Assembly (NCBI RefSeq): GCF_020034665.1
Contig: NZ_JAIQDI010000002.1
Location: 2,108,001 to 2,172,000 of the forward strand
From: Niabella beijingensis
Lineage (GTDB): Bacteria > Bacteroidota > Bacteroidia > Chitinophagales > Chitinophagaceae
Direction: 5' to 3'
DNA length: 64,000 nucleotides
The position numbers and the translations under genes are program-made. The notes below the pieces were generated by a model. The model had not been told where the DNA came from and searched no databases. It saw only the letters and a program-made list of their open reading frames with translations. How positions within the stretch are numbered: the stretch's first letter is position 1; each line of letters begins with the position of its first letter. Of the stretch, positions 1-8,946 are shown in pieces.

Positions 1-180
1 ACCAATGGTTACGGTGGTTGCCGGTCTTAAAAAATTGCGAAGGCTCAACAGGTGCTTCAACTGTGGAACGGGGTGGCCGGGCCTGTTGCCGCTGCTGTAA
101 TTAAAGCCGGTTGCGGCCGCACCGGAAACGGTGCATACCATTCCGAAGGCAAAAGCCAGGATGATCATTTTTGTTTTCAT
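1..180 (-). CDS. N-terminus of a secreted protein, cut by the window edge
   Basis: An open frame of 60 codons begins with ATG at 180 and runs off the left edge without a stop. The first 20 or so residues (MKTKMIILAFAFGMVC, then TVSGAAA) form a clear Sec signal peptide, so the product is exported. The remainder visible here (a short linker rich in Gly, Pro and His) shows no recognisable domain. It starts 61 bases after the end of the susD gene in the same direction, so it is probably the third gene of that operon and may be a surface-glycan-binding or enzymatic partner of the SusC/SusD pair. That role is inference from position only. Confidence 0.6.
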   Translation of the reverse strand, partial: MKTKMIILAFAFGMVCTVSGAAATGFNYSSGNRPGHPVPQLKHLLSLRNFLRPATTVTIG

Positions 181-241
181 GTCTGATTATTTAAAGGTAA
201 AAATTTAAGAATGTATCTTATGAAGCAATGGACTCCTCCGG

Positions 242-1924
242 TCAGTAGTTCGGATTCTGTGTCAGCCCGGGATTCTGTATCCGATCCACATTCGGAATGG
301 GCCACAGGTACTGCCGGCTTTTATCAAAAGAGCGGTCTGCCAGTTTTTTTACATCGGTTCCAAAACCGGAATAATCAGGAATACCGTCCTCATCAATCGG
401 CGGCACTCCCGGAAACGGCCATTTGGAGCGGTTTTGCGCCGCAGGATCCGGCAGGCCGGTCACCGGCCGGGTCAATGCTTTTTCGGCCAGCCGCCAGCGG
501 ATCAGGTCCATATAGCGCAGGCCTTCCAGCGGAAACTCCACCCTGCGTTCCCTTCTTACGATCCGGCGCAGCTGTGCCGGATCCGTTGTTGTAATGGCAG
601 GATAAGCTGCCGTGGCAGTAATGTCTACCCCGTATGCCCTTGCCCGCACACGGTTGATCGCATTTAATACAGATGCATCGATCTCTCCCAGTTCGATCTT
701 TGCTTCGGCATAGGTCAGCAATACTTCGGCCAGCCGGCAAATGATGCGGTCATTATCCTCCGCCAGGCGGTCGGCCCAGGACTGATCGATCCCTTTTTTC
801 CATAAGAGTCCTGTAAAACTGGCAAACTGGGCCACGGAGCGGCTATCGTTGTTTCGCACCCTGGTGCCGGTTTTTGAACTGAAGACAGTGGTACTATCCG
901 GATGGGGCTGATAAGCATATCCCAGCCATTGCGTATTGAATGTAACAATGTTGGCCGCAAGCCGCGGGTCCCTGTTGGCAAAAGGATTACGGGGATCATA
1001 CCGGGGCGATTCATCGATGGGTTTCCCGTCCGTACACTCATAGCTGTCGAAGATCTCCCAGGTCGGTATCTGCGCGCCAAAGCCACCGGCATTGCGGCTC
1101 ATAAAATCCTGCACATAAGCAGAACCGTTAAAGAGCTGCTGGGCCTGGTCGCGGGGTATGCTGATGATCAGCTCCCTGCTGGTCTCTCCTGCTTTTAAAA
1201 ACAGGTCGCGGTAATCCGGATGCAGGTCATATACTGCCGTACCCAGCTGCATTACAGCACCGGCCGCATCTTTTGCCAGTTCCCATTTCCCCGTATACAG
1301 CGCTGTACGGGCCTTTAAGGCCAGTGCCGCACCTTTTGTCAGCCGTTTGGTTTGTGTGCCGGTAAAGCTTACCGGCAGGTTGGCCGCTGCAAAATCAAAA
1401 TCTTCGAAGATAAAATCCAGTACTTCGTCTTTGCCGGTACGGATAACATTATACGCCTCAGAAAGCGCCAGCGGCTCCTTCAGCAACGGCACATCTCCAA
1501 AATGCAGGATCAGTCTCGAATACTGATACGCCCGGATGAGCCGCATTTCAGCTTCCAGCGTTCTGATAACCGACTCCGGTGTATTGGCAGCAGCGCGATC
1601 CTTATTGGCAATAAACGTATTCACTCTTGAAATGGCCCGGTAGGCATTTGTCCACAGGAGGTCGGCTGTAGCATCGTCGGCATTCATGGTTCCAAAGGTT
1701 ACCGCATTGCCCAGCTGGGCCCGGTGCCAGAAATCATCCGTAAAAAGATCATTGTCGTTCGACCAGAAATCCAGCCGGTACAGGTCGTTCACCGCCAGCT
1801 CCAGCTCATTCTGGTTGGAATAAAAATTGGCGGAGGAAGGGCCGTCCAGCGGATTCAGATCCAGCTTTGCGCAACCGGTACTGATCATTACGATCATTGA
1901 AAGATATAGAACAGACTTTTTCAT
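242..1924 (-). CDS. SusD/RagB-family outer-membrane lipoprotein
   Basis: A 560-residue SusD-type nutrient-binding lipoprotein. The N-terminus has a lipoprotein signal with the lipobox ISTGC (Cys18), followed by the usual LDLNPLDGPSSANFY stretch. TPR-like helices carry the typical segments LRAYQYSRLILHFGDVPL and AKIELGEIDAS, and the C-terminal third has RRERRVEFPLEGLRYMDLIRW and the ending RQYLWPIPNVDRIQNPGL, all hallmarks of the family. It begins 22 bases after the susC stop, so the two are co-transcribed. The partner SusC forms the outer-membrane transporter that this lipoprotein covers as a lid. The substrate cannot be read from the sequence and no enzyme gene is visible beside it within the window. 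Confidence 0.95.
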   Translation of the reverse strand: MKKSVLYLSMIVMISTGCAKLDLNPLDGPSSANFYSNQNELELAVNDLYRLDFWSNDNDLFTDDFWHRAQLGNAVTFGTMNADDATADLLWTNAYRAISRVNTFIANKDRAAANTPESVIRTLEAEMRLIRAYQYSRLILHFGDVPLLKEPLALSEAYNVIRTGKDEVLDFIFEDFDFAAANLPVSFTGTQTKRLTKGAALALKARTALYTGKWELAKDAAGAVMQLGTAVYDLHPDYRDLFLKAGETSRELIISIPRDQAQQLFNGSAYVQDFMSRNAGGFGAQIPTWEIFDSYECTDGKPIDESPRYDPRNPFANRDPRLAANIVTFNTQWLGYAYQPHPDSTTVFSSKTGTRVRNNDSRSVAQFASFTGLLWKKGIDQSWADRLAEDNDRIICRLAEVLLTYAEAKIELGEIDASVLNAINRVRARAYGVDITATAAYPAITTTDPAQLRRIVRRERRVEFPLEGLRYMDLIRWRLAEKALTRPVTGLPDPAAQNRSKWPFPGVPPIDEDGIPDYSGFGTDVKKLADRSFDKSRQYLWPIPNVDRIQNPGLTQNPNY

Positions 1925-1946
1925 TGCTATTGAATTATTGTGTTGA

Positions 1947-4900
1947 TTAAAACCGGATCACCGCTCCGCCCATAAAGGTGCGCACTATAGGATATCCGAA
2001 ATTGCCCGCTTCGGGATCGGCATCGATATAGGCCGGAAACTGATCGATCGTAAACAGATCGTTGGCCGCAGCATAAAACCGCAATGATTTGATCCCTGCC
2101 TTTTTTAAGAAAGAAGGCTGCAGCGTATAGCCGATTGTAATATTCTTCATCCGGAAATAAGCCCCGCTGACGAGCCAGAAATCCGATACCGCATAGTTGT
2201 TGGCATTGGAAGCCCGGGAAAGCCGCGGAAAGCGGGCTGCGTTATTTTGTTCCGCAGTGTTGCCCGTACTCCAGAAGCGGCCGGGAAGTGCCGCCGGCAT
2301 ATTCCCGAAATCCTCCGCGAAGGGCTGCACCTGCTCAAAGGGCATCAGGCTTAATTTTTTTCCCACGCCCTGAACCACCAGGCTAAAATCGATGCCCTTA
2401 TAATCCATCCGGATATTACCGCCGTACTGGTACCGGGGCAGGGAGCCACCCAGTATCACGCGGTCGGCATTTGATGCGATCAGGTTGTCGCCATTCATAT
2501 CCTGGTATTTTATATCGCCCGGCTTACTGTTGATAAACTTAGCGCTGGCAGCCACTTCGTCGGCCGTCTGAAAAATGCCCAGCGACCGGTATCCATACCA
2601 GGCATTGAATTCTTCGCCCACAATATTTACCGTACTCCCCAATGCACCGGTATTGCTGATCCCGATCACTTTTGTTTTGGCATCGGATACGTTGGCCGAT
2701 ACCGTGTAGTTCAGTTGCCCGATATGATCGCGCCAGCCCAGTTCCAGCTCCCAGCCTTTGGCACCGATCACGCCCAGGTTGTCGGTAGGGTCTGCATAAC
2801 CCACATAATTAGGGATATCACGGGTCAGCAAAATATTCCTTGTCTTTTTACTGAAATAGTCGGCGGTTACATTCAGCCGGTTCTGCAAAAAAGCCATATC
2901 CACTCCAATACCTGCCGTACGGGTGGTTTCCCAGGTAATATCCGGTATATTGAACACCACCTGGGCATAGCCGCTTAAAGGAACCACGGTTGCACCCTGG
3001 TAGAACAGCGCCGTGCTGGGCGACAGGTTGGCCTGGTAGGGATAGTTACCGATCCGTTCATTACCTACCTCTCCCAGGGCGCCTCTTATTTTCAGGAACG
3101 ACAGCCAGCCGATATCTTTCATAAAACGTTCTTCCGTTACCACCCAACCGGCGGAAAAAGAAGGGAACAATGCATCCCGGTAGGCGGCTCCAAAGCGGGA
3201 GGATTTATCATACCGGAGGTTGGCCTGAAGCAGGTATTTGTTTTTATAATCATAGCTCACTCTTCCAAAAAAGGAACGCAGCGCTGTTTCATATGCATTG
3301 CCTGAATTATCGCGCAGCAACTGGGAGCCTACATCCAGGTAAGGATAGCCTGACAGCGGGAACCCCTGCCGCGATGCACCTATTGATTCAAAGGACTGGT
3401 AGTTTTCTTCATACCCAGCCAGTACTGCAATATCATGCACGGATGCAATCGTTTTTGTATAATTGGCCAGGAACTGCCCGTTGATCACCCGCGTCTCCGA
3501 CCGGGATTCATTCAGGTCGGTGGTCGGCCGGTTCACAGACAATTGCCGGGCTGGCTGCAAAAAATCATAAAACCTGATCTGCTGTGCATATACTTTGGTC
3601 TTGTCAAAATCAAAGCTGGGTGCCACCAATGCTGTAAGGGTCAGGTCTTTTATGGGTTTAAAATTTATGGCCAGGCGTCCCACAACCTGGTTACCCATGG
3701 TTTTATTAGATCCGCCTGCGGCGATCTGGGCCATCGGGTTGCGTCCGCCTTTGCCATCCGCAAAGCGGCCATCCGTATAAAAGGCGCCATAAATGGGTGG
3801 CAGTATCCGCCCTTCGTAAATGGGATTGCCAAAGCCGGCGGAGTTGATCACATTATCCGTACCGGTCCTTTTATAAGCAATATCCAGGTTGGCCGACAGC
3901 TTCTCCGAGATCTGGAGGTCATTGTTGATCCTTACCTGGTAGCGTTCATAATCGTAATTGTCATAAAACGCTTTTGCATTCTGATAACCGATAGAGGCTT
4001 TTGTTTTTAATTTTCCCGTGCCAATCGTTAAAACCAGGTCGTGCCGCTGGCGCGGGGCGGCTTTCCGCTGCAGGGTAAGATCCTGCCAATCGGTATTGAA
4101 CCAGTAATTGGGGTTGGCCGCCACACTGTCCAGGTAACCGTTAATATAAGCATCTGTATATTGTGCCGTGCCGCCGTCGTTAACCGCGCGCTCATTAAAG
4201 TATTTTAGATAATCGATCACACCTACAAATTCCGGCAATGCCGTAGGCCGCTGCACACCATACTCATAATTATATTCCAGCTCCGATTGTCCGTTCTTTG
4301 CCCGCTTTGTGGTGATCAGCACTACGCCCGCCGCTCCTCTTGAACCATAGATGGCAGCAGAAGAAGCGTCCTTGAGCACCGAAATAGTTTCCACATCCAG
4401 CGGGTTCACATTATCGATATTGGATACCGGCACACCATCTACCAGGTACAACGGATCATTATTGCCACTGGTGGTAATGCCGCGGATGCGTATAGCAGCC
4501 CCTGCACCCGGCGCCCCGCTGCTGCGGGTAACCGTAACACCCGCCATGCTGCCCTGCAAGGCATCCGAGATCTGTATGGTTTGCCGGCCGGCCACATCGC
4601 GGCCGCTGACAGTGGCCACAGCACCTGTCAGGTCTTTTTTCTTTTGGGTACCATAGCCCACCACTACCACCTCTTCAATTTGCCTGGCCAGCGGAGTGAG
4701 CAGGACGATGACATGATCCGTTGTGAGCTGTATTGTTTTTGGTGTATAGTTCACTCCGGTAACCTCCAGCTGTGCAGCAGCTTCCGGCAGCTCCAGGGCA
4801 AAGGTGCCGTCGGCGGCACTTGTGGTACCCGTTGTGGTACCCGGCACCGTAATGCTGGCCCCGGTCACCGGGCTTTGGGAAGCGCTGTCGGATATGGTTC

Positions 4901-4982
4901 CGGTTATTTTTTTTGTCTGCGCAACGGCAGCAACACTAAATCCGAACAGACACAATAAAAGCAGCTTTATTTTCATAAACAA
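1947..4982 (-). CDS. SusC/RagA-family TonB-dependent outer-membrane transporter
   Basis: A 1011-residue SusC-type receptor. After a signal peptide ending in AVAQ there is a carboxypeptidase-D-like domain (about residues 24-95), the SusC signature EEVVVVGYGTQKKKDLTGAV, a plug domain (about 105-230, including LYLVDGVPVSNIDNVNPLDVE and AAIYGSRGAAGVVLITTK), then a 22-strand-type beta barrel ending with the aromatic terminus GGAVIRF. It takes up glycan oligomers or similar ligands with energy from TonB-ExbBD. It heads the operon with the susD gene. The promoter lies in the 161-base divergent region shared with the gene at 5144. The ATG at 4982 is the only good start before the signal peptide. Confidence 0.95.
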   Translation of the reverse strand: MFMKIKLLLLCLFGFSVAAVAQTKKITGTISDSASQSPVTGASITVPGTTTGTTSAADGTFALELPEAAAQLEVTGVNYTPKTIQLTTDHVIVLLTPLARQIEEVVVVGYGTQKKKDLTGAVATVSGRDVAGRQTIQISDALQGSMAGVTVTRSSGAPGAGAAIRIRGITTSGNNDPLYLVDGVPVSNIDNVNPLDVETISVLKDASSAAIYGSRGAAGVVLITTKRAKNGQSELEYNYEYGVQRPTALPEFVGVIDYLKYFNERAVNDGGTAQYTDAYINGYLDSVAANPNYWFNTDWQDLTLQRKAAPRQRHDLVLTIGTGKLKTKASIGYQNAKAFYDNYDYERYQVRINNDLQISEKLSANLDIAYKRTGTDNVINSAGFGNPIYEGRILPPIYGAFYTDGRFADGKGGRNPMAQIAAGGSNKTMGNQVVGRLAINFKPIKDLTLTALVAPSFDFDKTKVYAQQIRFYDFLQPARQLSVNRPTTDLNESRSETRVINGQFLANYTKTIASVHDIAVLAGYEENYQSFESIGASRQGFPLSGYPYLDVGSQLLRDNSGNAYETALRSFFGRVSYDYKNKYLLQANLRYDKSSRFGAAYRDALFPSFSAGWVVTEERFMKDIGWLSFLKIRGALGEVGNERIGNYPYQANLSPSTALFYQGATVVPLSGYAQVVFNIPDITWETTRTAGIGVDMAFLQNRLNVTADYFSKKTRNILLTRDIPNYVGYADPTDNLGVIGAKGWELELGWRDHIGQLNYTVSANVSDAKTKVIGISNTGALGSTVNIVGEEFNAWYGYRSLGIFQTADEVAASAKFINSKPGDIKYQDMNGDNLIASNADRVILGGSLPRYQYGGNIRMDYKGIDFSLVVQGVGKKLSLMPFEQVQPFAEDFGNMPAALPGRFWSTGNTAEQNNAARFPRLSRASNANNYAVSDFWLVSGAYFRMKNITIGYTLQPSFLKKAGIKSLRFYAAANDLFTIDQFPAYIDADPEAGNFGYPIVRTFMGGAVIRF

Positions 4983-5025
4983 ACAATTTTTAAATCGTCG
5001 GGGAGGGTGTACTAAAACAGCGCAG

Positions 5026-5058
5026 CAAACTTAACTTTGCCGGAAGGCAACTGCCAAA
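5026..5058 (-). promoter_or_regulatory. Bacteroidota-type promoter for susC at 4982
   Basis: On the minus strand a TTTG (-33) lies at 5058-5055 and a perfect TAnnTTTG (-7, TAAGTTTG) at 5033-5026, separated by 21 bases. The expected transcript would have a leader of about 35-40 bases before the ATG at 4982. A palindrome CCAATCGTTTGG covers the -33 element. Confidence 0.6.
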
Positions 5059-5112
5059 CGATTGGTTGGACAAAGCGGTTTACAAAACTTTGGACAAGAT
5101 AAACGATTGTTT
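5054..5112. promoter_or_regulatory. Pair of AAACGATTG-type operator candidates in a divergent promoter
   Basis: CCAAACGATTGG (5054-5065, an imperfect palindrome) and AAACGATTGTTT (5101-5112) share the core AAACGATTG in the same orientation, 47 bases apart. The first overlaps the -33 element of the susC promoter, the second lies about 30 bases before the start of the divergent gene at 5144. A palindrome centred on CG is typical of LacI/GalR-type operators. The assignment is inference. Confidence 0.4.
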
Positions 5113-5143
5113 TTCAATAAATTGAAATTGGAGTAATTTAAGT

Positions 5144-6475
5144 ATGGACAAGGCCACATCAGAACGATTATTTAATTACCTGGATAACTGCTGTCAGGCC
5201 ATTGCAGCCCGGCAAGGTGATAAAGCCATCAACGAGTGGACCAACAGTGATTATATCCGCCTCTGTGCCGACCTCTACCGCACCACCAACGTTTCCATCA
5301 GCGCCAATACCCTCAAACGTATTTTTGGAAAACTGAAAACGCCGGAACGCTATTACCCCCAGAGGGCCACCCGCGATGCCCTGGCACTTTACGCAGGCTT
5401 TAAGAACTGGGAGCAGCTGGAGGAAACCTTTCAGGAAAATGAAGAAACCAGTATAGCACAACCAGTGCCGGCAGCTGCGCCTCTCCTCGTTTCACAAGCA
5501 GCTCCTTCAGCAATAAAGCAGCGGACCTCCAAACCACGGCTCTGGGGCTGGGGCCTGCTGCTGATCGCCCTGGCGGGCACGCTGTTCTATACCTCTCCCG
5601 GAAAAAGCCCGGTAAAGGCAAAACTGGTGTGCAGTAATCCCAATGGGAAAACGCCGCATTCCGCTGTGTTTTCCATTGCCCTGCCGGAAGGTGTCACTAC
5701 CAATATGCCGCTGCTGATCGATTTCGGCGACGGGGAACGCCCCAAACCCATAACCCCGGGTGCACAGCTATCGCATTATTATAAAATACCCGGCCGGTAT
5801 TATGCCGTTTTAAAATCCGGAGACCGGGCGCTTGATACCAGTGTGGTTTATTTGCAGACCAACGGCTGGACCGCCACTGCCCGCACCCCCCGGGACACTA
5901 TCTGGGTATACCCTATTGACACCGGTATCCTGCGCGCCGCCAATGCTTTATTTGTAACCACTCCGCAGCTGTACCGCGCAGGCATCGACACCAGTCATAC
6001 GTTTTTTATCGATTTTGTAAATACCACAGCGTTCCCGGTGGATGCGGATAATTTTGAGCTGAGTGTCCGGTTAAAAACCTCGGATGACCGGCCGGGAGTG
6101 CGTTGTTCTCCTCTCTATGTAAATGTGTATGGAGAACGGACCTCCCACTATTTTAATATTCATCGTTCCGGTTGCGAGGCCTGGATAGAAGCAGGCTTTT
6201 CCGAGTGGGCAGCCCACAGCACCTCTGAAGACATCAAAGCATTTACAGCCGACCTCAGCAACGGCGGAAAATTTACGTTACGGGTAGCGCATAAAAACAT
6301 TACTTTTTTTATCAATGATAAAGCACTGTTTACAACTTCCTACAAAATCCCCGTCGGCAATATCTATGGGCTTCGCTTTTCATTCGCAGGTATTGGTGCT
6401 GTTTATGAAGCCACATTGAAAGATCTGCTGAAAGATACGACGCTGCCGCTTTTTACGGGGAGAAAACAGGAATAA
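5144..6475 (+). CDS. Single-span membrane protein with DNA-binding-like N-terminus, PKD and lectin-like exterior
   Basis: A 443-residue protein transcribed divergently from the susC/susD operon. Residues 1-100 form a helical, soluble domain with a segment reading SANTLKRIFGKLKTPERYYP and then TRDALALYAGFKNWEQLEE, which looks like a helix-turn-helix module. A proline-rich linker follows, then one membrane span (about 132-148, WGWGLLLIALAGTLFYT). The outside part starts with a PKD-type beta domain (about 165-250, DFGDGERPKP with a later YYKIPGRYYAVL) and ends with a jelly-roll-like domain (about 265-440, FINDKALFTTSYK and GLRFSFAGIGAVYEATLKD). No signal peptide precedes the first domain, so it should remain in the cytoplasm. 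I do not know an established function. The layout and position suggest a one-component transmembrane regulator of the neighbouring transporter; this is inference. Confidence 0.8.
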   Translation: MDKATSERLFNYLDNCCQAIAARQGDKAINEWTNSDYIRLCADLYRTTNVSISANTLKRIFGKLKTPERYYPQRATRDALALYAGFKNWEQLEETFQENEETSIAQPVPAAAPLLVSQAAPSAIKQRTSKPRLWGWGLLLIALAGTLFYTSPGKSPVKAKLVCSNPNGKTPHSAVFSIALPEGVTTNMPLLIDFGDGERPKPITPGAQLSHYYKIPGRYYAVLKSGDRALDTSVVYLQTNGWTATARTPRDTIWVYPIDTGILRAANALFVTTPQLYRAGIDTSHTFFIDFVNTTAFPVDADNFELSVRLKTSDDRPGVRCSPLYVNVYGERTSHYFNIHRSGCEAWIEAGFSEWAAHSTSEDIKAFTADLSNGGKFTLRVAHKNITFFINDKALFTTSYKIPVGNIYGLRFSFAGIGAVYEATLKDLLKDTTLPLFTGRKQE

Positions 6476-6495
6476 GGCACAGGCCGGTATTGCTG

Positions 6496-6897
6496 TTATA
6501 TTTTCTTTTGCACCACTGCCAGGCGTTTTCGCCAGCCGGCTACCTGTGCATCTTCATACAGTGGCAGGCCCTTATTCCCTAAGAGCCCCAATGCCTTTGC
6601 CAATGAGCGGTTCAGCCCAGCCGATTTTTTATTGTTCCCGGACCAGGTTTGCACTTCTTCTTTTACTTTGTTTTCATAAGCCGCTATGGCCTGGCTGATA
6701 ATGGCCTTTTCCTTTTTATATTCTTTTTGTTTCCGGAAGATGATCATCAGCCGGTTATACGGCGCTGCAAACAGCGGCTGTTTTTGCAGCACCTGCCCGT
6801 ATGCCTTTACCGCCGCTCCGGTATCGCCCGCTGCTTCGTGGCGCCTTCCTTCCTGGTAGATTTCCTTTGCAGCTATCACCTGCTTTTTTATTGCCAT
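6496..6897 (-). CDS. Small TPR-containing protein, function unknown
   Basis: A 133-residue cytoplasmic protein without signal peptide. Residues about 10-75 form roughly two tetratricopeptide units (EIYQEGRRHEAAGDTGAAVKAYGQVL, then YNRLMIIFRKQKEYKKEKAIISQAI seen in two parts), and the C-terminal half is basic and helical. TPRs mediate protein contacts, so no reaction can be assigned. It starts three bases after the stop of the exonuclease III gene, so the two are almost certainly co-transcribed and perhaps translationally coupled. It meets the plus-strand gene ending at 6475 head to tail, with only 20 bases between. Confidence 0.8.
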   Translation of the reverse strand: MAIKKQVIAAKEIYQEGRRHEAAGDTGAAVKAYGQVLQKQPLFAAPYNRLMIIFRKQKEYKKEKAIISQAIAAYENKVKEEVQTWSGNNKKSAGLNRSLAKALGLLGNKGLPLYEDAQVAGWRKRLAVVQKKI

Positions 6898-6900
6898 TTC

Positions 6901-7674
6901 CTAATCGTTTAATTTGATCCACGCGGGCGCATGATCACTTGCCTTGTCCCAGCCCCTTACCCGTTTATCCACGCCGCCGGCCGAAAGACGTTTTACCAGT
7001 TGCGGGCTCAGTAAAAAATGATCCAGCCGCAATCCGGCATCGCGCTCGTACGCCTTATAAAGATAATCCCAGAAGGTGTAGATGCGCCGATCCGGATACA
7101 GATAGCGGAGTGCATCCGTCCATCCCTGGCTGATCAGGCTTTTATAGGCCCGTCTGGGTTCCGGCATAAAAAGGGCATTCTTCCGCCAGTGCTCCGGTTT
7201 GTATACATCCGGCTCCTCAGGTATCACATTATAATCGCCGGCTAACACTACCGGTATGTTTTCGGACATCAGGTATTTTGCATGCTTTTTTAAGCGCCCA
7301 AACCATTTCATTTTATAATCAAATTTTTCACCAGGTGCCGGATTTCCATTGGGCAGATAAATACAACCGATAACCATTTGCCCGGCGATGACCTCCAGGT
7401 AGCGGCTGTGCGTATCTCCCCTGCCACCGGGCAGCTTTGTACGCAGCACCTGCATCGGTATTCCTTTTGAAAGGATGGCCACTCCGTTCCAGCTTTTCTG
7501 CCCGCTCCACACAGCCCCGTAGCCCAGGCGTTCGAGCTCTTTCTCCGGGAATTTTTCCTGAACCGCCTTCAGCTCCTGCAGGCATACAATATCCGGCCCT
7601 GCCATCTGAAGCCATTTCTTCAGCACCGGCAGCCGCCCGTTAATGCCATTGATATTGAAGGTTGCTATTTTCAT
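6901..7674 (-). CDS. xth: Exodeoxyribonuclease III (AP endonuclease family)
   Basis: A 257-residue member of the exonuclease III / endonuclease-exonuclease-phosphatase family, a base-excision repair enzyme that cuts at abasic sites and trims 3' ends. The metal and catalytic motifs are all present: KIATFNINGIN at the N-terminus, CLQELKA (metal-binding Glu), VVLAGDYNVIP (Asp and Asn), LRLDHFLLS and the final SDHAPAWI (Asp-His). The open frame extends upstream to 7836, but the ATG at 7674 (MKIATFNINGING) is the family start, and the upstream part overlaps a strong minus-strand terminator at 7799-7833, so the longer form is rejected. It is followed by the TPR gene three bases later. Confidence 0.93.
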   Translation of the reverse strand: MKIATFNINGINGRLPVLKKWLQMAGPDIVCLQELKAVQEKFPEKELERLGYGAVWSGQKSWNGVAILSKGIPMQVLRTKLPGGRGDTHSRYLEVIAGQMVIGCIYLPNGNPAPGEKFDYKMKWFGRLKKHAKYLMSENIPVVLAGDYNVIPEEPDVYKPEHWRKNALFMPEPRRAYKSLISQGWTDALRYLYPDRRIYTFWDYLYKAYERDAGLRLDHFLLSPQLVKRLSAGGVDKRVRGWDKASDHAPAWIKLND

Positions 7675-7798
7675 AACCACCAACCGCAAAGGTTTTAAGA
7701 CGTTCTTTGTTCCTGTTCCGGAGCACCAATTAAATGAACAAATAATATGCCTGTGCAGGGAAACTTCGTGGCCTGATACCTTCATAACACCCTGTCCT

Positions 7799-7833
7799 GA
7801 AAAAAAGTCCCGGCAGGCCTGATGCTGCCGGGA
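7799..7833 (-). terminator. Rho-independent terminator after the outer-membrane protein gene
   Basis: A perfect 10-base-pair stem (7806-7815 with 7824-7833, GTCCCGGCAG / CTGCCGGGAC) with an 8-base loop is followed, read on the minus strand, by seven T residues (7805-7799). It lies 40 bases beyond the stop codon at 7873 and should end that transcript. Confidence 0.85.
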
Positions 7834-7872
7834 CAAACCATGCTGTTTTTCTGCCGGGAATAACAGGCCGGT

Positions 7873-8580
7873 TTAAAAATAAAATACGCCGCTTACTCCT
7901 ATTACCCGGTTCTGATTGTTTTTATTGGCGTTGTTATTATTGCTTCCTCCCGGTATCGTATTGGTAAGGCCGATACCATATTGCGCATGGATACCGAAGC
8001 TGCCAAAGTCAACACCGCCGATAGCGTTTATACCAAAATCGAACCGCTTCATATCGCCGGAGCCTACCGTTCCGTTCCTGTCGTCCCCGTCTGTAGGATT
8101 ATCGTTGCCCCAATGGATGTTTTCGGAAGTGGATGTGGTAACACCACCGCTCACCACTTCTGATTTTATTTTTCCACCTAGTCCTACAGCAGCATATGGT
8201 CCGGCACCGATATAGGCTTTTATCTTTTCGTTGATGGGTAACATCACATCGATATTAACAGGTAATTCCAGGTAAAGCGGATTCACTTTAAAGGAGGACT
8301 TTACTCCGCCGTCATCGTCTGTTATTTTAATCCCTTTTGACTGAAAATCGAGTCCCGATCTTAACTCAAATGTGGAACCCAGCGGAACGGCGGCGACAAA
8401 CCCCGCATTAAAGGTATTGAAGCGTTTACTCGCATCCAGGTTGCCTTCGCGTGAGTTGGTAATATTGGCAGAATTCCATCCTGCTTTTATTCCCAGTTTT
8501 GTTTTTGCAAAATCCTGCGCATTTACAGTTCCTGCAATAATAAAAGCTGCTAACAAAGTCAATAAACGTTTTTGTCTCAT
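7873..8580 (-). CDS. PorT-family outer-membrane beta-barrel protein
   Basis: A 235-residue secreted protein with a signal peptide (MRQKRLLTLLAAFIIAGTVNAQ) and a pattern of alternating hydrophobic strands: KLGIKAGWNSANITN, STFELRSGLDFQSKGIKI, NPLYLELPVNIDVML, KAYIGAGPYAAVGLGGKI, ending with NRVIGVSGVFYF. This is the small outer-membrane barrel family common in Bacteroidota, often called PorT-like or OMP_b-brl_2. The family has no single known role; many members are structural or transport-related. A long asparagine-rich turn near the C-terminus (GGSNNNNANKNNQN) is likely an external loop. It is monocistronic, with its own terminator at 7799-7833. Confidence 0.85.
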   Translation of the reverse strand: MRQKRLLTLLAAFIIAGTVNAQDFAKTKLGIKAGWNSANITNSREGNLDASKRFNTFNAGFVAAVPLGSTFELRSGLDFQSKGIKITDDDGGVKSSFKVNPLYLELPVNIDVMLPINEKIKAYIGAGPYAAVGLGGKIKSEVVSGGVTTSTSENIHWGNDNPTDGDDRNGTVGSGDMKRFDFGINAIGGVDFGSFGIHAQYGIGLTNTIPGGSNNNNANKNNQNRVIGVSGVFYF

Positions 8581-8946
8581 AGATTTAATTTTTATAAGGG
8601 TTAATTTTTACGATGATCTTCTAATTCTTAAAAAAAGCGTGCCAAACACGCAAACAAAACAATCCTTTTAACAAACCCAAATGGTTTTCAGTATCTTAAA
8701 AAACAGCAGTAATCCGGACATAGAAATTAAAAAGCAGCGCGCCTGCAAAAAATGCAACAATAAATACCGTTTGTTTACCGGGTGTCAGCAGCATTTCATC
8801 TGCATTATAATACACATCAAATGACTAAATTTGATGGTTCCCTGTACGATATCGTGCGTATAGGGACAACGGCGATAAAAAAATGCCTTTGCGCATAAAA
8901 ATACTCGGCAGTATGGACCACAGGCTAAAATACCGGCAGCTACAAC
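8581..8946. other. Intergenic stretch with a hairpin in the leader of the outer-membrane gene
   Basis: No convincing gene is present in these 366 bases between divergent genes. Near the minus-strand gene there is a hairpin (GCGTG 8637-8641, loop CCAAA, CACGC 8647-8651), followed on the minus strand by seven T residues. That is terminator-like but lies about 50 bases before the start codon at 8580, so it could be a leader attenuator or chance. The rest is A/T-rich without visible structure. Confidence 0.4.

Noticed and set aside
8630..8654. TTGGCACG on the minus strand before the outer-membrane gene, and a similar TTGGTACG before the YtxH gene, as sigma-54 promoters
   Set aside because: The -24 half is good in both, but the essential GC at -12 is TT or TA, and the first one coincides with a hairpin. 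Not enough to call.
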